Notes: generated by a model from the letters alone, not told the origin. Positions 33,884-42,853 are shown, counted from the stretch's first letter. The stretch is DNA of 51,829 bases from JBGSOV01 sp041738935 (GCA_041738935.1 JBGSOV010000005.1:1-51829); one strand, 5' to 3'. Made by a program: numbers and translations.

Positions 33884-33925
33884 GTTTGTCCCCCTGTTAA
33901 GGGGGAATTAAAGGGGGTTATTTTG
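33884..33925. repeat. CCCCCT/AGGGGG hairpin repeat
   Basis: TCCCCCTGTTAAGGGGGA followed by ATTAAAGGGGGTTATTTT. It shares its layout (hairpin, then a third G-run and TT) with the unit at 8584-8615, so it is a second copy of that family. It lies between sufS and the SufU-like gene and may weaken read-through. Confidence 0.6.
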
Positions 33926-33945
33926 CGCTAAGTGTGACAGCTTTA

Positions 33946-35154
33946 TCATACATTTTCCGCTATCACTTCTGCCAAGACTTCGCCGAACTTTTCGATCTCA
34001 TCCTCGGTATTATAGATGCCAAAACTGGCGCGTACCGAGGTTTTGATTCCCAATAGACCATGAAGCGGCTCGGCGCAGTGATGTCCGACACGTACGCAGA
34101 TGCCACGCTCACTCAGCTCGTCGGCGATATCGTAACTTTGGATGCCATCCACGACAAAAGTCACCAGTCCGATCGCATCGGGGTTCGAGATGATTCGCAC
34201 TTTTTCGATTTTCAAAAGATGTTTCTGGGCGAGTTTTGTCAAAGCGGCGTCATGCTGATGGATATTTTCCATGCCGATCTCTTGTAAAAAATCCGCAGCA
34301 AGTCCGGTGCCGACCGCTTCGGTGATGGGTGGGGTGCCGGCTTCAAACTTGTAGGGGACTTCGTTCGGGACAAAACCATCGTAACGGACTTCGCGGATCA
34401 TCTCGCCGCCACCGAGAAAAGGCGGCATTTTTTTGAGCAGGTCGAGCTTGCCGTACAAGATTCCCACACCGCTTGGTCCGTACATCTTGTGCGCGGAAAA
34501 CACGAGAAAATCACAATCGATTTCTTGAACATCCACCTTCATATGCGGCACGGATTGCGCGGCATCGACGAGCGTGATGACATTCGCCGCCTTTGCTTTT
34601 GCGCAAATGTGTTGCACCGGATTGCATGTCCCGAGCACATTCGAAACATGAGTAAGTGCAAGCAGTTTGGTCGGCTTAGTAAGCAATTCATCAAGATTTT
34701 TGAGGTCGAGATTTTGTTCAGCATCAATTTCTAAATACTCGATTTTGAGACTATATTTTTCCGCCAATTGTAGCCATGGCACGAGATTGGCGTGATGCTC
34801 CATGCGTGTCAGGACAATGCGATCGCCCGACTCAAACATTTCCATATCGCCGAGACTGCGCGCGACAAGATTGATTCCGGCAGTCGCATTCGCGGTAAAA
34901 ATGATCTCTCGCGCGCTCTTGGCATGCACCAGTTTTGCGAGTTTGGTACGAGCATTTTCATATTTTTCCGTAGCGCGATCAGCGAGAAAATGCGCACCGC
35001 GATGCACGTTCGAATAATCCGTTTCGTAAAATTTCTGCATGCCATCAAGGACGCTACGCGGCTTCTGGCTGCTGGCGGCAGTATCGAGATAGACCAGCCC
35101 TGCTTGTTGCAGGAGCGGAAACTGTTGCCGAATTGCAGAAAAATCAACTGACAT
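33946..35154 (-). CDS. sufS: Cysteine desulfurase SufS
   Basis: PLP enzyme that takes sulfur from L-cysteine and hands it to the SUF scaffold (and to mnmA and other tRNA thiolases). 402 residues, normal size. Group II features: SNVHRGAHFLADRATEKYE, PLP lysine in VFSAHKMYGPSGVG, and active cysteine in RVGHHCAEPLHG. The ATG at 35154 overlaps the end of sufD by 11 bases, so the two are translationally coupled. The frame is open further upstream, but MSVDFSAIRQQFPLL is the usual N-terminus. Confidence 0.96.
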   Translation of the reverse strand: MSVDFSAIRQQFPLLQQAGLVYLDTAASSQKPRSVLDGMQKFYETDYSNVHRGAHFLADRATEKYENARTKLAKLVHAKSAREIIFTANATAGINLVARSLGDMEMFESGDRIVLTRMEHHANLVPWLQLAEKYSLKIEYLEIDAEQNLDLKNLDELLTKPTKLLALTHVSNVLGTCNPVQHICAKAKAANVITLVDAAQSVPHMKVDVQEIDCDFLVFSAHKMYGPSGVGILYGKLDLLKKMPPFLGGGEMIREVRYDGFVPNEVPYKFEAGTPPITEAVGTGLAADFLQEIGMENIHQHDAALTKLAQKHLLKIEKVRIISNPDAIGLVTFVVDGIQSYDIADELSERGICVRVGHHCAEPLHGLLGIKTSVRASFGIYNTEDEIEKFGEVLAEVIAENV

Positions 35155-36076
35155 CTTCGACAAAATGATAAACCGCTTCGGTGGTGCAATTTGCAATCGC
35201 TTCGACCGGAACATTCCGCAAAACCTGGTGCAAAAATCCGCTCAGGTACAATTTTTCCGCTTCAGCGCGAGTAATACCGCGCGTATTACAATAGAACAAA
35301 TCTTCGGCACTCATACGCGCAATCGAACTACGATGCGAAGCTCTGACCGCATTATTGGCAACAGAGAGCAGCGGTATACTTTCGGAATGCGAATTTGGCG
35401 AAAGCAAAATCGACATTTGATCGAGATGATTTTCGGAATCGTGCGCGCCGGCGTTGATGACCGGTGCGCCTTGGATACGAGAATGTGTTTGATCGTACAA
35501 AATGGAACGCGTGACGATGCTGCCGCTGGTATGGGGTAAAGCGCAAATATTTTCGATACGCAGGTCGGTTTTGGCGCGGTATCTACCCATATCAAAGACC
35601 GCGGTATGCGCTTTGGCGCCTGTCGCTTGCAAATCGCAGCTAATGTCACCGCTAATCGAACCGGTATTCAGGTTTAAAAATATAATTTGGAGTGAAGCGT
35701 TCTTTTGCACTTGCGCTTTGATTGCAAACCGACATTTCGCATCTAGAGGAGTTTTGACAAGGAATATAAAATGCGCTTTGGCATTTGACTCGACTTCGAT
35801 TTGTAAATCTAGATGCGCTTCCGCAAAATGTTCTGCACGCACAAAACAGAGGTGATGAGAATTTTCGCGAAAAACAAAACTCGTGCGCGTGCCAAAGTTT
35901 TGGTGTTTTTCAAAAAAACAGGAAGTTGTTTTTTCGATATCGTTTCCTTGCATAGTGGCGATTACACTTCCATCCGCTACGGTTAAGACCTCGGCGCCAT
36001 CGATTTCTGGAATAATCTGCTTTGTTTGTGCAAAGTCTGGTCGTTGCGCCAATGGCTTAAATAGGGTGGATTGCAT
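35144..36076 (-). CDS. sufD: Fe-S assembly protein SufD
   Basis: SufB partner in the SufBCD scaffold. 310 residues from ATG 36076, clearly shorter than E. coli SufD (423), mostly through loss of the N-terminal helical part. The beta-helix core is visible (SNAKAHFIFLVKT, ASLQIIFLNLNTGSISGDIS, HTAVFDMGRYRAKTD) and the C-terminal family motif reads RMSAEDLFYCNTRGITRAEAEKL. The frame is open up to 36268, so an earlier start (for example an ATG about 40 codons upstream, overlapping the flavoprotein gene) is possible. Overlaps sufS by 11 bases. Confidence 0.9.
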   Translation of the reverse strand: MQSTLFKPLAQRPDFAQTKQIIPEIDGAEVLTVADGSVIATMQGNDIEKTTSCFFEKHQNFGTRTSFVFRENSHHLCFVRAEHFAEAHLDLQIEVESNAKAHFIFLVKTPLDAKCRFAIKAQVQKNASLQIIFLNLNTGSISGDISCDLQATGAKAHTAVFDMGRYRAKTDLRIENICALPHTSGSIVTRSILYDQTHSRIQGAPVINAGAHDSENHLDQMSILLSPNSHSESIPLLSVANNAVRASHRSSIARMSAEDLFYCNTRGITRAEAEKLYLSGFLHQVLRNVPVEAIANCTTEAVYHFVEDVS

Positions 36077-36149
36077 GGTATTTTGTTGCTCGAATGATTT
36101 TCCTTGTTTTTGCGCGCAAGAGCAATCCTTTTTCTCGAAATATTGAAAT

Positions 36150-37568
36150 TCAGCTTTTGACGGTTTTTTCTTCTCTTTTTCGTAATTGTTTTGCCGCATC
36201 TTGCAGCGAGCCGCGCAAACCTTCTTCAACCGTGGGATGATAGAACGGCATTTCCAAGATCCGCTCAAGCGTCATTTCCATTTCAATCGCCCACGCGAGT
36301 AGGTGCGCGATGTGTTCGGCATGCGGTCCGATCATCTCCGCTCCAAGGAGGCGGCGAGATGTTTTGTCGATATAGACATGCAATTTTCCCTGATTTTTGT
36401 TGATCATCTCTGCGCGTGCCTGCCTTGCAAAATCCATTTCGCCGGTGACAAATTCACCTGCCGTGAGTTCGGCAAACATTTTTCCGACCGTGATCATCTG
36501 CGGATCGGTAAAGACAATCCCGAGCGAGACTTTGCGCTTAAATTTTTTTATATCTGGAAAAGTAGCGGCGTTGCTTCCCGCAATATCGCCTTCGTCTGCG
36601 GCTTCGTGCAAGAGTGAACGAAAGCCATTGGCATCGCCTGCCATAAAAATATTGCTCTCTGCGCATTGCGTGGTTTCTGGATTAAACAGCGGCATGCCGC
36701 GTTCATTGAGTGTGAGACTGGTGTTTTCGAGTTCCAATTGTTTGATGTTTGGGCGGCGTCCCACGGCAGACAAAACATAGTCATAATGAATATCATGTTC
36801 GTGTCCGTCAAAACTGCAGAATTTGATGCGAACTCCGTCATCTTCCGGCTGCATCGAGTGAATCGTCGGTTGCGGATAAATATCCATTTCTTGGCGAAAG
36901 ATGCGTGCCGCTTCTGTGCACAACGTTGGATCGGACATGGATGATACTTGTCCGCTGCGCCCAAAAATTGTCGTGCGCACACCGAGGCGTACGAGCGCTT
37001 GCCCAAGTTCCATTCCAATCACGCCAGTACCAAAAATCGCAATCGATTTGGGCAGTTTGTCCCACAAAAAGACTTCTTCATTCGTAATGATGCGGTCACA
37101 GTCTTTCGGAAAATTTGGCGGAATCAGTGGCGTAGAGCCGGTCGCTATTACAAAAGTTTTTGCTTGGATATGGACATCATCACCGACGGCGATCACATGG
37201 TCACTGACAAAGCGCGCTTTTCCGCAGATGCGCTGTGATTCGGGAATCGCTTCCACCTTTTCCAAGACATGCGAAACAAACATGTCGCGCAAGTGGCGGA
37301 CGCGCTGCATGACATGGCTTTCATCGATTACGACTTCGCGCGGATGCACGCCGAAGATTTCGGCATGTTTGGCGTCGAACGCCGCATTTGCCGCCGCGAT
37401 CAAAAGTTTGCTCGGCATACAACCATTGCGGGCGCAACTGGTACCGTATGGTCCATCATGCACGATCAGCACTTTTTTGCCGGCTTTGGTCGCGGCGCGA
37501 AACGCTCGCATGCCGGCGCTCCCGAATCCGATAATCACAACATCGGCTTTGTGTTTGATGACTTTCAT
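36150..37568 (-). CDS. Dihydrolipoamide dehydrogenase-like flavoprotein
   Basis: 472 residues of the class I pyridine-nucleotide disulfide oxidoreductases. FAD fold VVIIGFGSAGMRAF; redox pair SCARNGCMPSK (family GTCxNxGCxPSK); NAD fold IFGTGVIGMELGQAL; second FAD motif NIFMAGDANG; dimer interface with the catalytic PFYHPTVEE (His-Glu). Complete, but no lipoate-dependent complex gene is in the window, so it may reduce another disulfide. It sits between sufB and sufD with its own strong promoter. The longer frame to 37784 is rejected in favour of ATG 37568, 18 bases after the predicted transcript start. Confidence 0.87.
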   Translation of the reverse strand: MKVIKHKADVVIIGFGSAGMRAFRAATKAGKKVLIVHDGPYGTSCARNGCMPSKLLIAAANAAFDAKHAEIFGVHPREVVIDESHVMQRVRHLRDMFVSHVLEKVEAIPESQRICGKARFVSDHVIAVGDDVHIQAKTFVIATGSTPLIPPNFPKDCDRIITNEEVFLWDKLPKSIAIFGTGVIGMELGQALVRLGVRTTIFGRSGQVSSMSDPTLCTEAARIFRQEMDIYPQPTIHSMQPEDDGVRIKFCSFDGHEHDIHYDYVLSAVGRRPNIKQLELENTSLTLNERGMPLFNPETTQCAESNIFMAGDANGFRSLLHEAADEGDIAGSNAATFPDIKKFKRKVSLGIVFTDPQMITVGKMFAELTAGEFVTGEMDFARQARAEMINKNQGKLHVYIDKTSRRLLGAEMIGPHAEHIAHLLAWAIEMEMTLERILEMPFYHPTVEEGLRGSLQDAAKQLRKREEKTVKS

Positions 37569-37592
37569 GGTATTTGACGATTGCTTCGTTCT

Positions 37593-37621
37593 ATTGTACC
37601 TGAATAATTGCTTGGTGTCAG
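37593..37621 (-). promoter_or_regulatory. Sigma-70-type promoter within the suf cluster
   Basis: Minus-strand CTGACA (37621-37616), 17-base spacer, TACAAT (37598-37593). It predicts a leader of about 18 bases before the flavoprotein ATG, without a Shine-Dalgarno. It separates sufC-sufB from flavoprotein-sufD-sufS transcription. Confidence 0.7.
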
Positions 37622-37681
37622 GAGGAAGTTTTTTCTGCATTCCTCGATTCTGGCTTCGGTCTCTTGTACAACCGAAAGCAA

Positions 37682-37885
37682 ACGGAAGCATTCGCTTCCG
37701 TCGTTGCGAGAGAGTCCGATCCCGCGGTGGCGGTATAGGATGACCGAAGCAATCCAGACACATACAAAACATGTTTCTGTTCATTGTTTCTTTCTGGATT
37801 ACTTCGTCACTCGCTATAGCATCCTCGAATCCTCTACTGGATTCTATTTCAAGTGACTCAAACTCACCCGTTCCTCGTAACGACG
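37682..37885. repeat. Inverted pair of GTCATTGCGAG-type repeats
   Basis: In the 324-base gap between sufB and the flavoprotein gene. 37682-37701 is a perfect hairpin ACGGAAGC-ATTC-GCTTCCGT. 37699-37758 is one unit (CGTCGTTGCGAGAG ... CGAAGCAATCCAGA). 37791-37885 is an inverted, longer relative (minus strand: CGTCGTTACGAGGAAC ... ACGAAGTAATCCAGA). Same family as 131-457. No gene in this gap. Confidence 0.7.
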
Positions 37886-37892
37886 CTGCGCG

Positions 37893-39341
37893 TTAGCCAA
37901 TCGATCCTTCCATCTCCAATTCGATCAATCGATTCATCTCCACCGCATATTCGAGTGGCAGTTCGCGCGTGATCGGATCCAAAAAACCATTTACGAGTGT
38001 GCTGCGTGCTTGTTCTTCACTCAGTCCGCGCGATCGGAGATAAAACATATCGTCCGGAGACAATCGTCCCACACTGGCTTCATGCGAGACAAATGCACTA
38101 TCGTCAGCGATATCAATGTCCGGGATGGTATTGTTTATCGACTCTTCATCAAGCAGAATTGCATCGCATTCTGTGTTGACCCGACAATTCTTCGCGCCTT
38201 TTGCCACGCGCACCATGCCGCGGTAGGTCGAAATACCACCGGCTTTGCTCAGGCTTTTGCTGACGATCTTGCTTGAAGTATTGCTCGCCACATGGAAGAC
38301 TTTTGCTCCGGTATCTTGATTTTGTCCTTTATTCGCAAAAGCGATGCCGAGATGATCGGCGCTCGCGCCTTCGCCTTTGAGCACCGAGCACGGATAAAGC
38401 ATGGTGACACCACTGCCCATATTGCCGCCGACCCATTCCATGCGCGCATTTTTGCTGACGATCGCGCGTTTGGTATTCAAATTGTATGTATCGCGCGACC
38501 AGTTTTCAACTGAGCTGTAGCGGAATTTTGCACCTTCGCAGACAAACACTTCGACACAACCGGCGTGGAGCGCGCTTGTGCCGTACTTCGGCGCCGAGCA
38601 GCCTTCGATATAATGTCCGATAGCGCCGTCTTCAATAATGAGCAAGGTATGCTCAAACTGTCCCATTCCCGGAGCATTCATGCGAAAATAGGCTTGCAGC
38701 GGCTCGTCGACTTCGACTCCTTTCGGAATCCACAAAAAAGTACCGCCACTCCAAATCGCTCCGTGCAGCGCAGCGAATTTGTGATCGCGCAAAGGAACGC
38801 ACTGCATAAAATATTTTTTTACCAATTCGGGATGCTCTTGCAAGGCAGTATCCATATCCAAAAAGATAACACCGAGACTCTCCCATTTTTCCTTGAGTGA
38901 ATGATAAACCGTATCACTTTCGTATTGCGCCCCGGCGCCGGCGAGCATTTGCTTTTCTGCCTCGGGAATGCCAAGTCTTTCAAACGTATTTTTGATATCC
39001 TCAGGAACATCATCCCAACTTTTGGTACTGGCTTGTTCTCCCGCCCGCGCGTAGAAGCAGATTTTGGAAAAATCTAGATTGCTAAGGCTGGGCCCCCATT
39101 TGGGCATCGGCGTTTCCAAAAAGATTTTTAATCCCTTTAGGCGATGCTCGAGCATCCACTCAGGTTCCTTTTTTTCCGCAGAAATCTGACGAATAAGGGC
39201 TTCAGAAAGCCCTCTCGAAAATTTTTCGACATAGTCAGAACTATTAAAAGTATCGAATGTCGCACGATCGAGACCAGAAAAAATTCCTTCATTCTGCTCA
39301 CTTTGAGCGGTTGTTCCCAGTGATGACGAACTCTTTTGCAT
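37893..39341 (-). CDS. sufB: Fe-S assembly scaffold SufB
   Basis: Core subunit of the SufBCD complex, on which Fe-S clusters are built. 482 residues, normal size. Characteristic segments: EPEWMLEHRLKGLKIF near the N-terminus, FLWIPKGVEVDEPLQAYFRM, GCSAPKYGTSALHAGCVEVFV, SSVENWSRDTYNLNTKRA, KNCRVNTECDAILLDEES, and the C-terminal LSPDDMFYLRSRGLSEEQAR. Starts 16 bases after sufC. A repeat-rich gap and a new promoter separate it from the rest of the cluster. Confidence 0.97.
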   Translation of the reverse strand: MQKSSSSLGTTAQSEQNEGIFSGLDRATFDTFNSSDYVEKFSRGLSEALIRQISAEKKEPEWMLEHRLKGLKIFLETPMPKWGPSLSNLDFSKICFYARAGEQASTKSWDDVPEDIKNTFERLGIPEAEKQMLAGAGAQYESDTVYHSLKEKWESLGVIFLDMDTALQEHPELVKKYFMQCVPLRDHKFAALHGAIWSGGTFLWIPKGVEVDEPLQAYFRMNAPGMGQFEHTLLIIEDGAIGHYIEGCSAPKYGTSALHAGCVEVFVCEGAKFRYSSVENWSRDTYNLNTKRAIVSKNARMEWVGGNMGSGVTMLYPCSVLKGEGASADHLGIAFANKGQNQDTGAKVFHVASNTSSKIVSKSLSKAGGISTYRGMVRVAKGAKNCRVNTECDAILLDEESINNTIPDIDIADDSAFVSHEASVGRLSPDDMFYLRSRGLSEEQARSTLVNGFLDPITRELPLEYAVEMNRLIELEMEGSIG

Positions 39342-39357
39342 CAGTAAATGAGAGTTG

Positions 39358-40137
39358 TTATTTTTTTGTCAAATACCCCTCCGCTTCGATTCGCTCAGCA
39401 AGTGTTTTGTCGCCAGATTCAACAATCTGACCATCGACAAACAAATGTACTTTGTCTGGAGCTAAATACTCGAGTATTTTGGGATAATGGGTAATCAGTA
39501 AAATTGACATGCCGGTTTGTTCTTTGAGCTCCACAATACGTTTGCAAACGGTTCGCAGAGCATCAATATCGAGACCCGAATCCAGCTCGTCGAGAAGTGC
39601 CAAACGCGGCTGCAAAATCTCCATCTGCAAAATTTCAGATTTCTTTTTTTCGCCACCCGAAAAACCTTCGTTGACATTCCGTTCCAAAAATTCGCTCGGC
39701 ATGTTGACGTGCGGCGTGAGCTCGTCAACAATCTTGCGAAAATGTATGGGTGATATTTCTTTTCGCAAACTGCGGTCTTTGCGGGCTTCTTGTAGAGTTT
39801 TTCCGGCTTGATTCAGCACTTTTGCCCGATGAATCGTATGCAGATATTGGCGAAAATTCACGCCCGTAATTTCGCGTGGCTGCTGAAAAGACAAAAAAAT
39901 CCCCAAATGAGCACGCTCCTCCGGCTCAAATTCTGCTATGTCTTTTTCATCCAAACTTATTATTCCATCAGTAACTCGATAGCTTGGATGCCCGGCAATC
40001 ACTTTGGCAAGCGTCGATTTGCCCGAACCGTTGGGACCCATGATGACATGGGTTTCGTTGTTTCCAATCGTCAAAGAAATTCCTTTGAGGATCTCGGTGT
40101 TTTCAAAACTGGCATGAATATTCGTGATACTGAGCAT
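39358..40137 (-). CDS. sufC: SUF ATPase SufC
   Basis: ABC-type ATPase of the SufBCD complex. 259 residues, normal size. Walker A GPNGSGKST (about 36-44), family-specific FLSFQQPREITGVNFRQYL, signature GFSGGEKKK, Walker B LALLDELDSGLDID and H-loop LLITHYPKIL. First gene of the SUF cluster; upstream on the minus strand TTGCGC, 17 bases, CAAAAT (near 40164-40192) is a weak promoter candidate. Divergent from rpsO. Confidence 0.97.
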   Translation of the reverse strand: MLSITNIHASFENTEILKGISLTIGNNETHVIMGPNGSGKSTLAKVIAGHPSYRVTDGIISLDEKDIAEFEPEERAHLGIFLSFQQPREITGVNFRQYLHTIHRAKVLNQAGKTLQEARKDRSLRKEISPIHFRKIVDELTPHVNMPSEFLERNVNEGFSGGEKKKSEILQMEILQPRLALLDELDSGLDIDALRTVCKRIVELKEQTGMSILLITHYPKILEYLAPDKVHLFVDGQIVESGDKTLAERIEAEGYLTKK

Positions 40138-40358
40138 TTCGTTTTATCTAAGAAAAATCTCTCTCTGCTAAATTTTGAAAGCTTTTACCAAATTGCGCAA
40201 GCCGATTTCTTGAGAAGACATGCTTTTTGTGAGTGCCCATAGTTGTAGACAAACGATTCTTTTTGATTTGCCCTTGTCTTTCGCAACAGTTTTTGGAATA
40301 ATGGTCGGGAACAATGCCGCGAAAGACAACCAGGCAGCGTGTATTTCTTCTCTTCTTT

Positions 40359-40625
40359 ATGACAAAAAACGATCCAAAAAAGCAGGTAATTACTGGCAAC
40401 CAAACACACGACAAAGATACTGGTTCGATTCCTGTTCAAATTGCTATTCTTACACAGCAAATCTCGAAATTGACTGAACACCTCAAGCTTCACCCCAAAG
40501 ACGAGCATGGTCGCCGTGGATTGTTGCAATCGGTTGGTCGTCGTCGCAAATTACTTGGTGTGCTCAAGGACAAATCGAAAGAAAGTTACGAGTCGCTCAT
40601 TTCAAACTTGGGATTACGTCACTAA
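40359..40625 (+). CDS. rpsO: Ribosomal protein S15
   Basis: 88 residues from ATG 40359, the normal S15 size. Binds the central domain of 16S rRNA early in 30S assembly. Family core: HDKDTGSIPVQIAILTQQI, HPKDEHGRRGLLQSVGRRRKLL and SLISNLGLRH. An upstream in-frame ATG at 40314 would add 15 odd residues and is not preferred. No Shine-Dalgarno. pnp, the usual neighbour, is absent. Confidence 0.95.
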   Translation: MTKNDPKKQVITGNQTHDKDTGSIPVQIAILTQQISKLTEHLKLHPKDEHGRRGLLQSVGRRRKLLGVLKDKSKESYESLISNLGLRH

Positions 40626-40765
40626 GCTTTCTTATTTCGTCTCATGAACGAGTCCAGAAGAGCTTTTTTGCGATTCTTGGTTTTGGAGTCGTTTGAAATC
40701 GAGATATACCCCCTTCAGCAGAGAATGAGATCAGGATGTAAACTCAGGGAGAAATAAAAAAGTTA

Positions 40766-41587
40766 TTAAGCCTTCTTAGCACTCAACTCAAGTAATGGAT
40801 ACACCAAACTATGTACATATAACCCGTCATTTTCTAGCTTTTTTAGTCGTTCCGCTATAACTTTTCCATCATATGAATGAGAAGCAACCTCATCTCGAAT
40901 AATTCTAAGATTAGCACAAAGCTCTGCTAGTCTGCGTTTAATTCTAGTAGAATTAATTAAGAGAAAAATTTTGTGAATATAATGCCACGCTAAAAGTATT
41001 GTGATAATCCAAGCTATCCAGTTCAAATCAGCCGATAGAAAAAAGGAAATTATCAAAATTCCTATGATGAAAAATATAAGAGACAGTCCATAAGAAACAA
41101 GCTTGTTCCATGGATATGGAAGAAAATTACTCCATTTTACTGGATATGCTGGACCCAAAACTTTTTGAGCTGATATTTCTCCAATTATTGGGTGCGTAGT
41201 TCCATTGACCTCACACTCTAGTGGAACAAGCTCAGTATCAATGGCTTGTGTGAGAATTGAACTTGTTAAAAAAGAGTTATGAATAAATTTTGAATCCAAA
41301 TATTTTTTTGCATTCTCGAATATTTCTTCTTTTATCGACAATCCTGTGAATGGTCGCTCACTTAATTGTTTGCCTAGCTCATGCTTGTAAAAAACAAAGC
41401 TCCACAAAACATTATCAAAAATCTCTTTCTCATCAGAGGACTTAAGGTATTCATCATCATAGGACTTGTCCGCATATTCTTTTTCTGTTTTTTCAAAACT
41501 AATATTAATTCTATGTAAATCCGGTACGCGAGAAATAAGATCTTTAACCTCTTTGTGTCCGTCCCAACTATCTTTTCCTTCTGGCAT
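40766..41587 (-). CDS. Hypothetical membrane protein (273 aa), AT-rich
   Basis: 273 residues. A soluble charged N-terminal half (about 1-150), two membrane helices at about 165-205 (LVSYGLSLIFFIIGILIISFF; WIAWIITILLAWHYI), and a C-terminal soluble helical part with conserved-looking RRLAELCANLRIIRDEVASH. No motif I recognise. Codon use is markedly AT-rich against rpsO, ilvH and the ribosomal genes around it. It begins 23 bases after the 3' end of tRNA-Leu in the same direction, a common place for acquired genes. Confidence 0.65.
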   Translation of the reverse strand: MPEGKDSWDGHKEVKDLISRVPDLHRINISFEKTEKEYADKSYDDEYLKSSDEKEIFDNVLWSFVFYKHELGKQLSERPFTGLSIKEEIFENAKKYLDSKFIHNSFLTSSILTQAIDTELVPLECEVNGTTHPIIGEISAQKVLGPAYPVKWSNFLPYPWNKLVSYGLSLIFFIIGILIISFFLSADLNWIAWIITILLAWHYIHKIFLLINSTRIKRRLAELCANLRIIRDEVASHSYDGKVIAERLKKLENDGLYVHSLVYPLLELSAKKA

Positions 41588-41610
41588 AAAGAAGATTAAA
41601 AGTTTCTCCG

Positions 41611-41699
41611 TGGTGCCGACGAGAGGACTTGAACCTCCAAGAGATTACTCTCACATGCGTCTGAGGCATGCGCGTTTACCAATTTCGCCACGTCGGCAC
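41611..41699 (-). tRNA. tRNA-Leu (CAG)
   Basis: 89 bases, class II. Acceptor GTGCCGA/TCGGCAC, D arm GGCGAAATTGGTAAACGC, anticodon stem CATGC/GCATG with loop CTCAGAC (anticodon CAG, reads CUG), a long variable arm GAGAGTAATCTC, T arm GGAGG-TTCAAGT-CCTCT, and encoded CCA. Typical leucine identity features. Confidence 0.94.
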
Positions 41700-41762
41700 G
41701 GGCGCCTTATTATCGCAAAAAACACCACTTATTCGCAAGGTGAAGAGTTTTGATTTTGTAAA

Positions 41763-42278
41763 TTATGCAGGTAGGTCGCGCTGCTTGATCTCACCACTTT
41801 TTCCGCGATTCATTGCGGTTACTCCGGTACGCACCATCTCACGAATACCAAACGGTCGCATAGCTTCAACAAAAGCTTCAATCTTTGCTGGACGAGAGGT
41901 AAGTTCGAAAATAAGCGCATCAGGAGAAATATCGACTGTCTTGGCGCGAAAGACATCGCCAAATTGCAATACCTCCGTTCGCAAGGATTTTGTCGCATGT
42001 ACTTTAATCAGCAGTGTTTCGCGGATTACTGTCTCATCTTGCGTGATATTCGAAACCTTGAGCACATTCACAATCTTGTAGAGCTGTTTGATTACCTGCT
42101 CGACATTGGTTTTGTTGCCGTCAACGGCAATCGTCATGCGTGACACATCGGGATTTTCGGTGCGCCCGACATTGAGTGAATCAATATTAAATTGGCGTTT
42201 ACGAAAAAGAGATGATATCCGATTAAGGACACCGGATTTGTTTTCGACAAGCGCGACGAGAATGTGTTGTTGACTCAT
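41763..42278 (-). CDS. ilvH: Acetolactate synthase small (regulatory) subunit
   Basis: 171 residues, the usual size. An N-terminal ACT domain (about 4-78, QQHILVALVENKSGVLNRISSLFRKRQFNIDSL..., cut here) binds valine and controls the catalytic subunit; the C-terminal ALS_ss domain (about 85-165) includes FRAKTVDISPDALIFELTS and FGIREMVRTGVTAMNRG. The catalytic subunit ilvB, normally adjacent, is not in the window. Expressed from its own extended -10 promoter. Confidence 0.93.
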   Translation of the reverse strand: MSQQHILVALVENKSGVLNRISSLFRKRQFNIDSLNVGRTENPDVSRMTIAVDGNKTNVEQVIKQLYKIVNVLKVSNITQDETVIRETLLIKVHATKSLRTEVLQFGDVFRAKTVDISPDALIFELTSRPAKIEAFVEAMRPFGIREMVRTGVTAMNRGKSGEIKQRDLPA

Positions 42279-42311
42279 GTGGAGACAGATTCGAAGGTGA
42301 TACCGAGAATC

Positions 42312-42320
42312 AGTATACCA
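42312..42320 (-). promoter_or_regulatory. Extended -10 promoter of ilvH
   Basis: Minus-strand TGGTATACT. It predicts a start near 42305 and a leader of about 27 bases. An alternative GAATCT box lies 8 bases before the ATG. Confidence 0.5.
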
Positions 42321-42382
42321 TGAAAAAAGACTCAGCTCGAGTAGAATTTACCGTTCATATTAACGAAAGCGTCGGAAGAAGA

Positions 42383-42838
42383 CTAGAAGCGGGCAAAATG
42401 CGCAAAGGCTTTGTTGGCTTTTGCCATTTGCTTAACATTCTCTTTCTTCTTGAAGGCTGCTCCTTGATCGTTAACGGCATCAAGTACTTCTGCTGCCAAA
42501 CGCTCTGCCATTTTTCCCTTACGAGCGCGAGCGGCAGTAATAATCCAGCGAATCGAAAGTGTACGTTGACGATTAGGGTGAACTTCGACAGGAATCTGAT
42601 AAATGGCTCCACCAACACGTTTTGGACGGACTTCGATATTCGGCATAATGTTGCGCAAGGCAAACTCAAAGACTTCTTTTGGATCGCGAGTCGAATCTTT
42701 CTTCTGAATCAATTCGAATGTTTGGGCAAGAATCCGTCGTGCAAGGTGCTTTTTACCGTCTTGCATCAGACAGTTGATAAATTTTTCGAGTAGTTCACTC
42801 GACTCTTGCGGGATAAAGGTGGCGCGTTTTTGCGGCAT
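42383..42838 (-). CDS. rpsG: Ribosomal protein S7
   Basis: 151 residues. Primary 16S rRNA binder in the 30S head. Starts MPQKRATFIPQESSELLEKF; family segments KFINCLMQDGKKHLARRI, NIMPNIEVRPKRVGGAIYQI, PVEVHPNRQRTLSIRWII and AKANKAFAHFARF at the end. It follows rpsL after 15 bases as in the str operon, but fusA and tuf, which usually come next, are missing; ilvH follows on the same strand. No Shine-Dalgarno. Confidence 0.97.
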   Translation of the reverse strand: MPQKRATFIPQESSELLEKFINCLMQDGKKHLARRILAQTFELIQKKDSTRDPKEVFEFALRNIMPNIEVRPKRVGGAIYQIPVEVHPNRQRTLSIRWIITAARARKGKMAERLAAEVLDAVNDQGAAFKKKENVKQMAKANKAFAHFARF

Positions 42839-42853
42839 ATCTCAGAAAAAAAG

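Noticed and set aside
36901..37743. 280-codon plus-strand frame opposite the flavoprotein gene
   Set aside because: It is antisense to a well-conserved oxidoreductase and has no recognisable domain; it is a codon-bias shadow.
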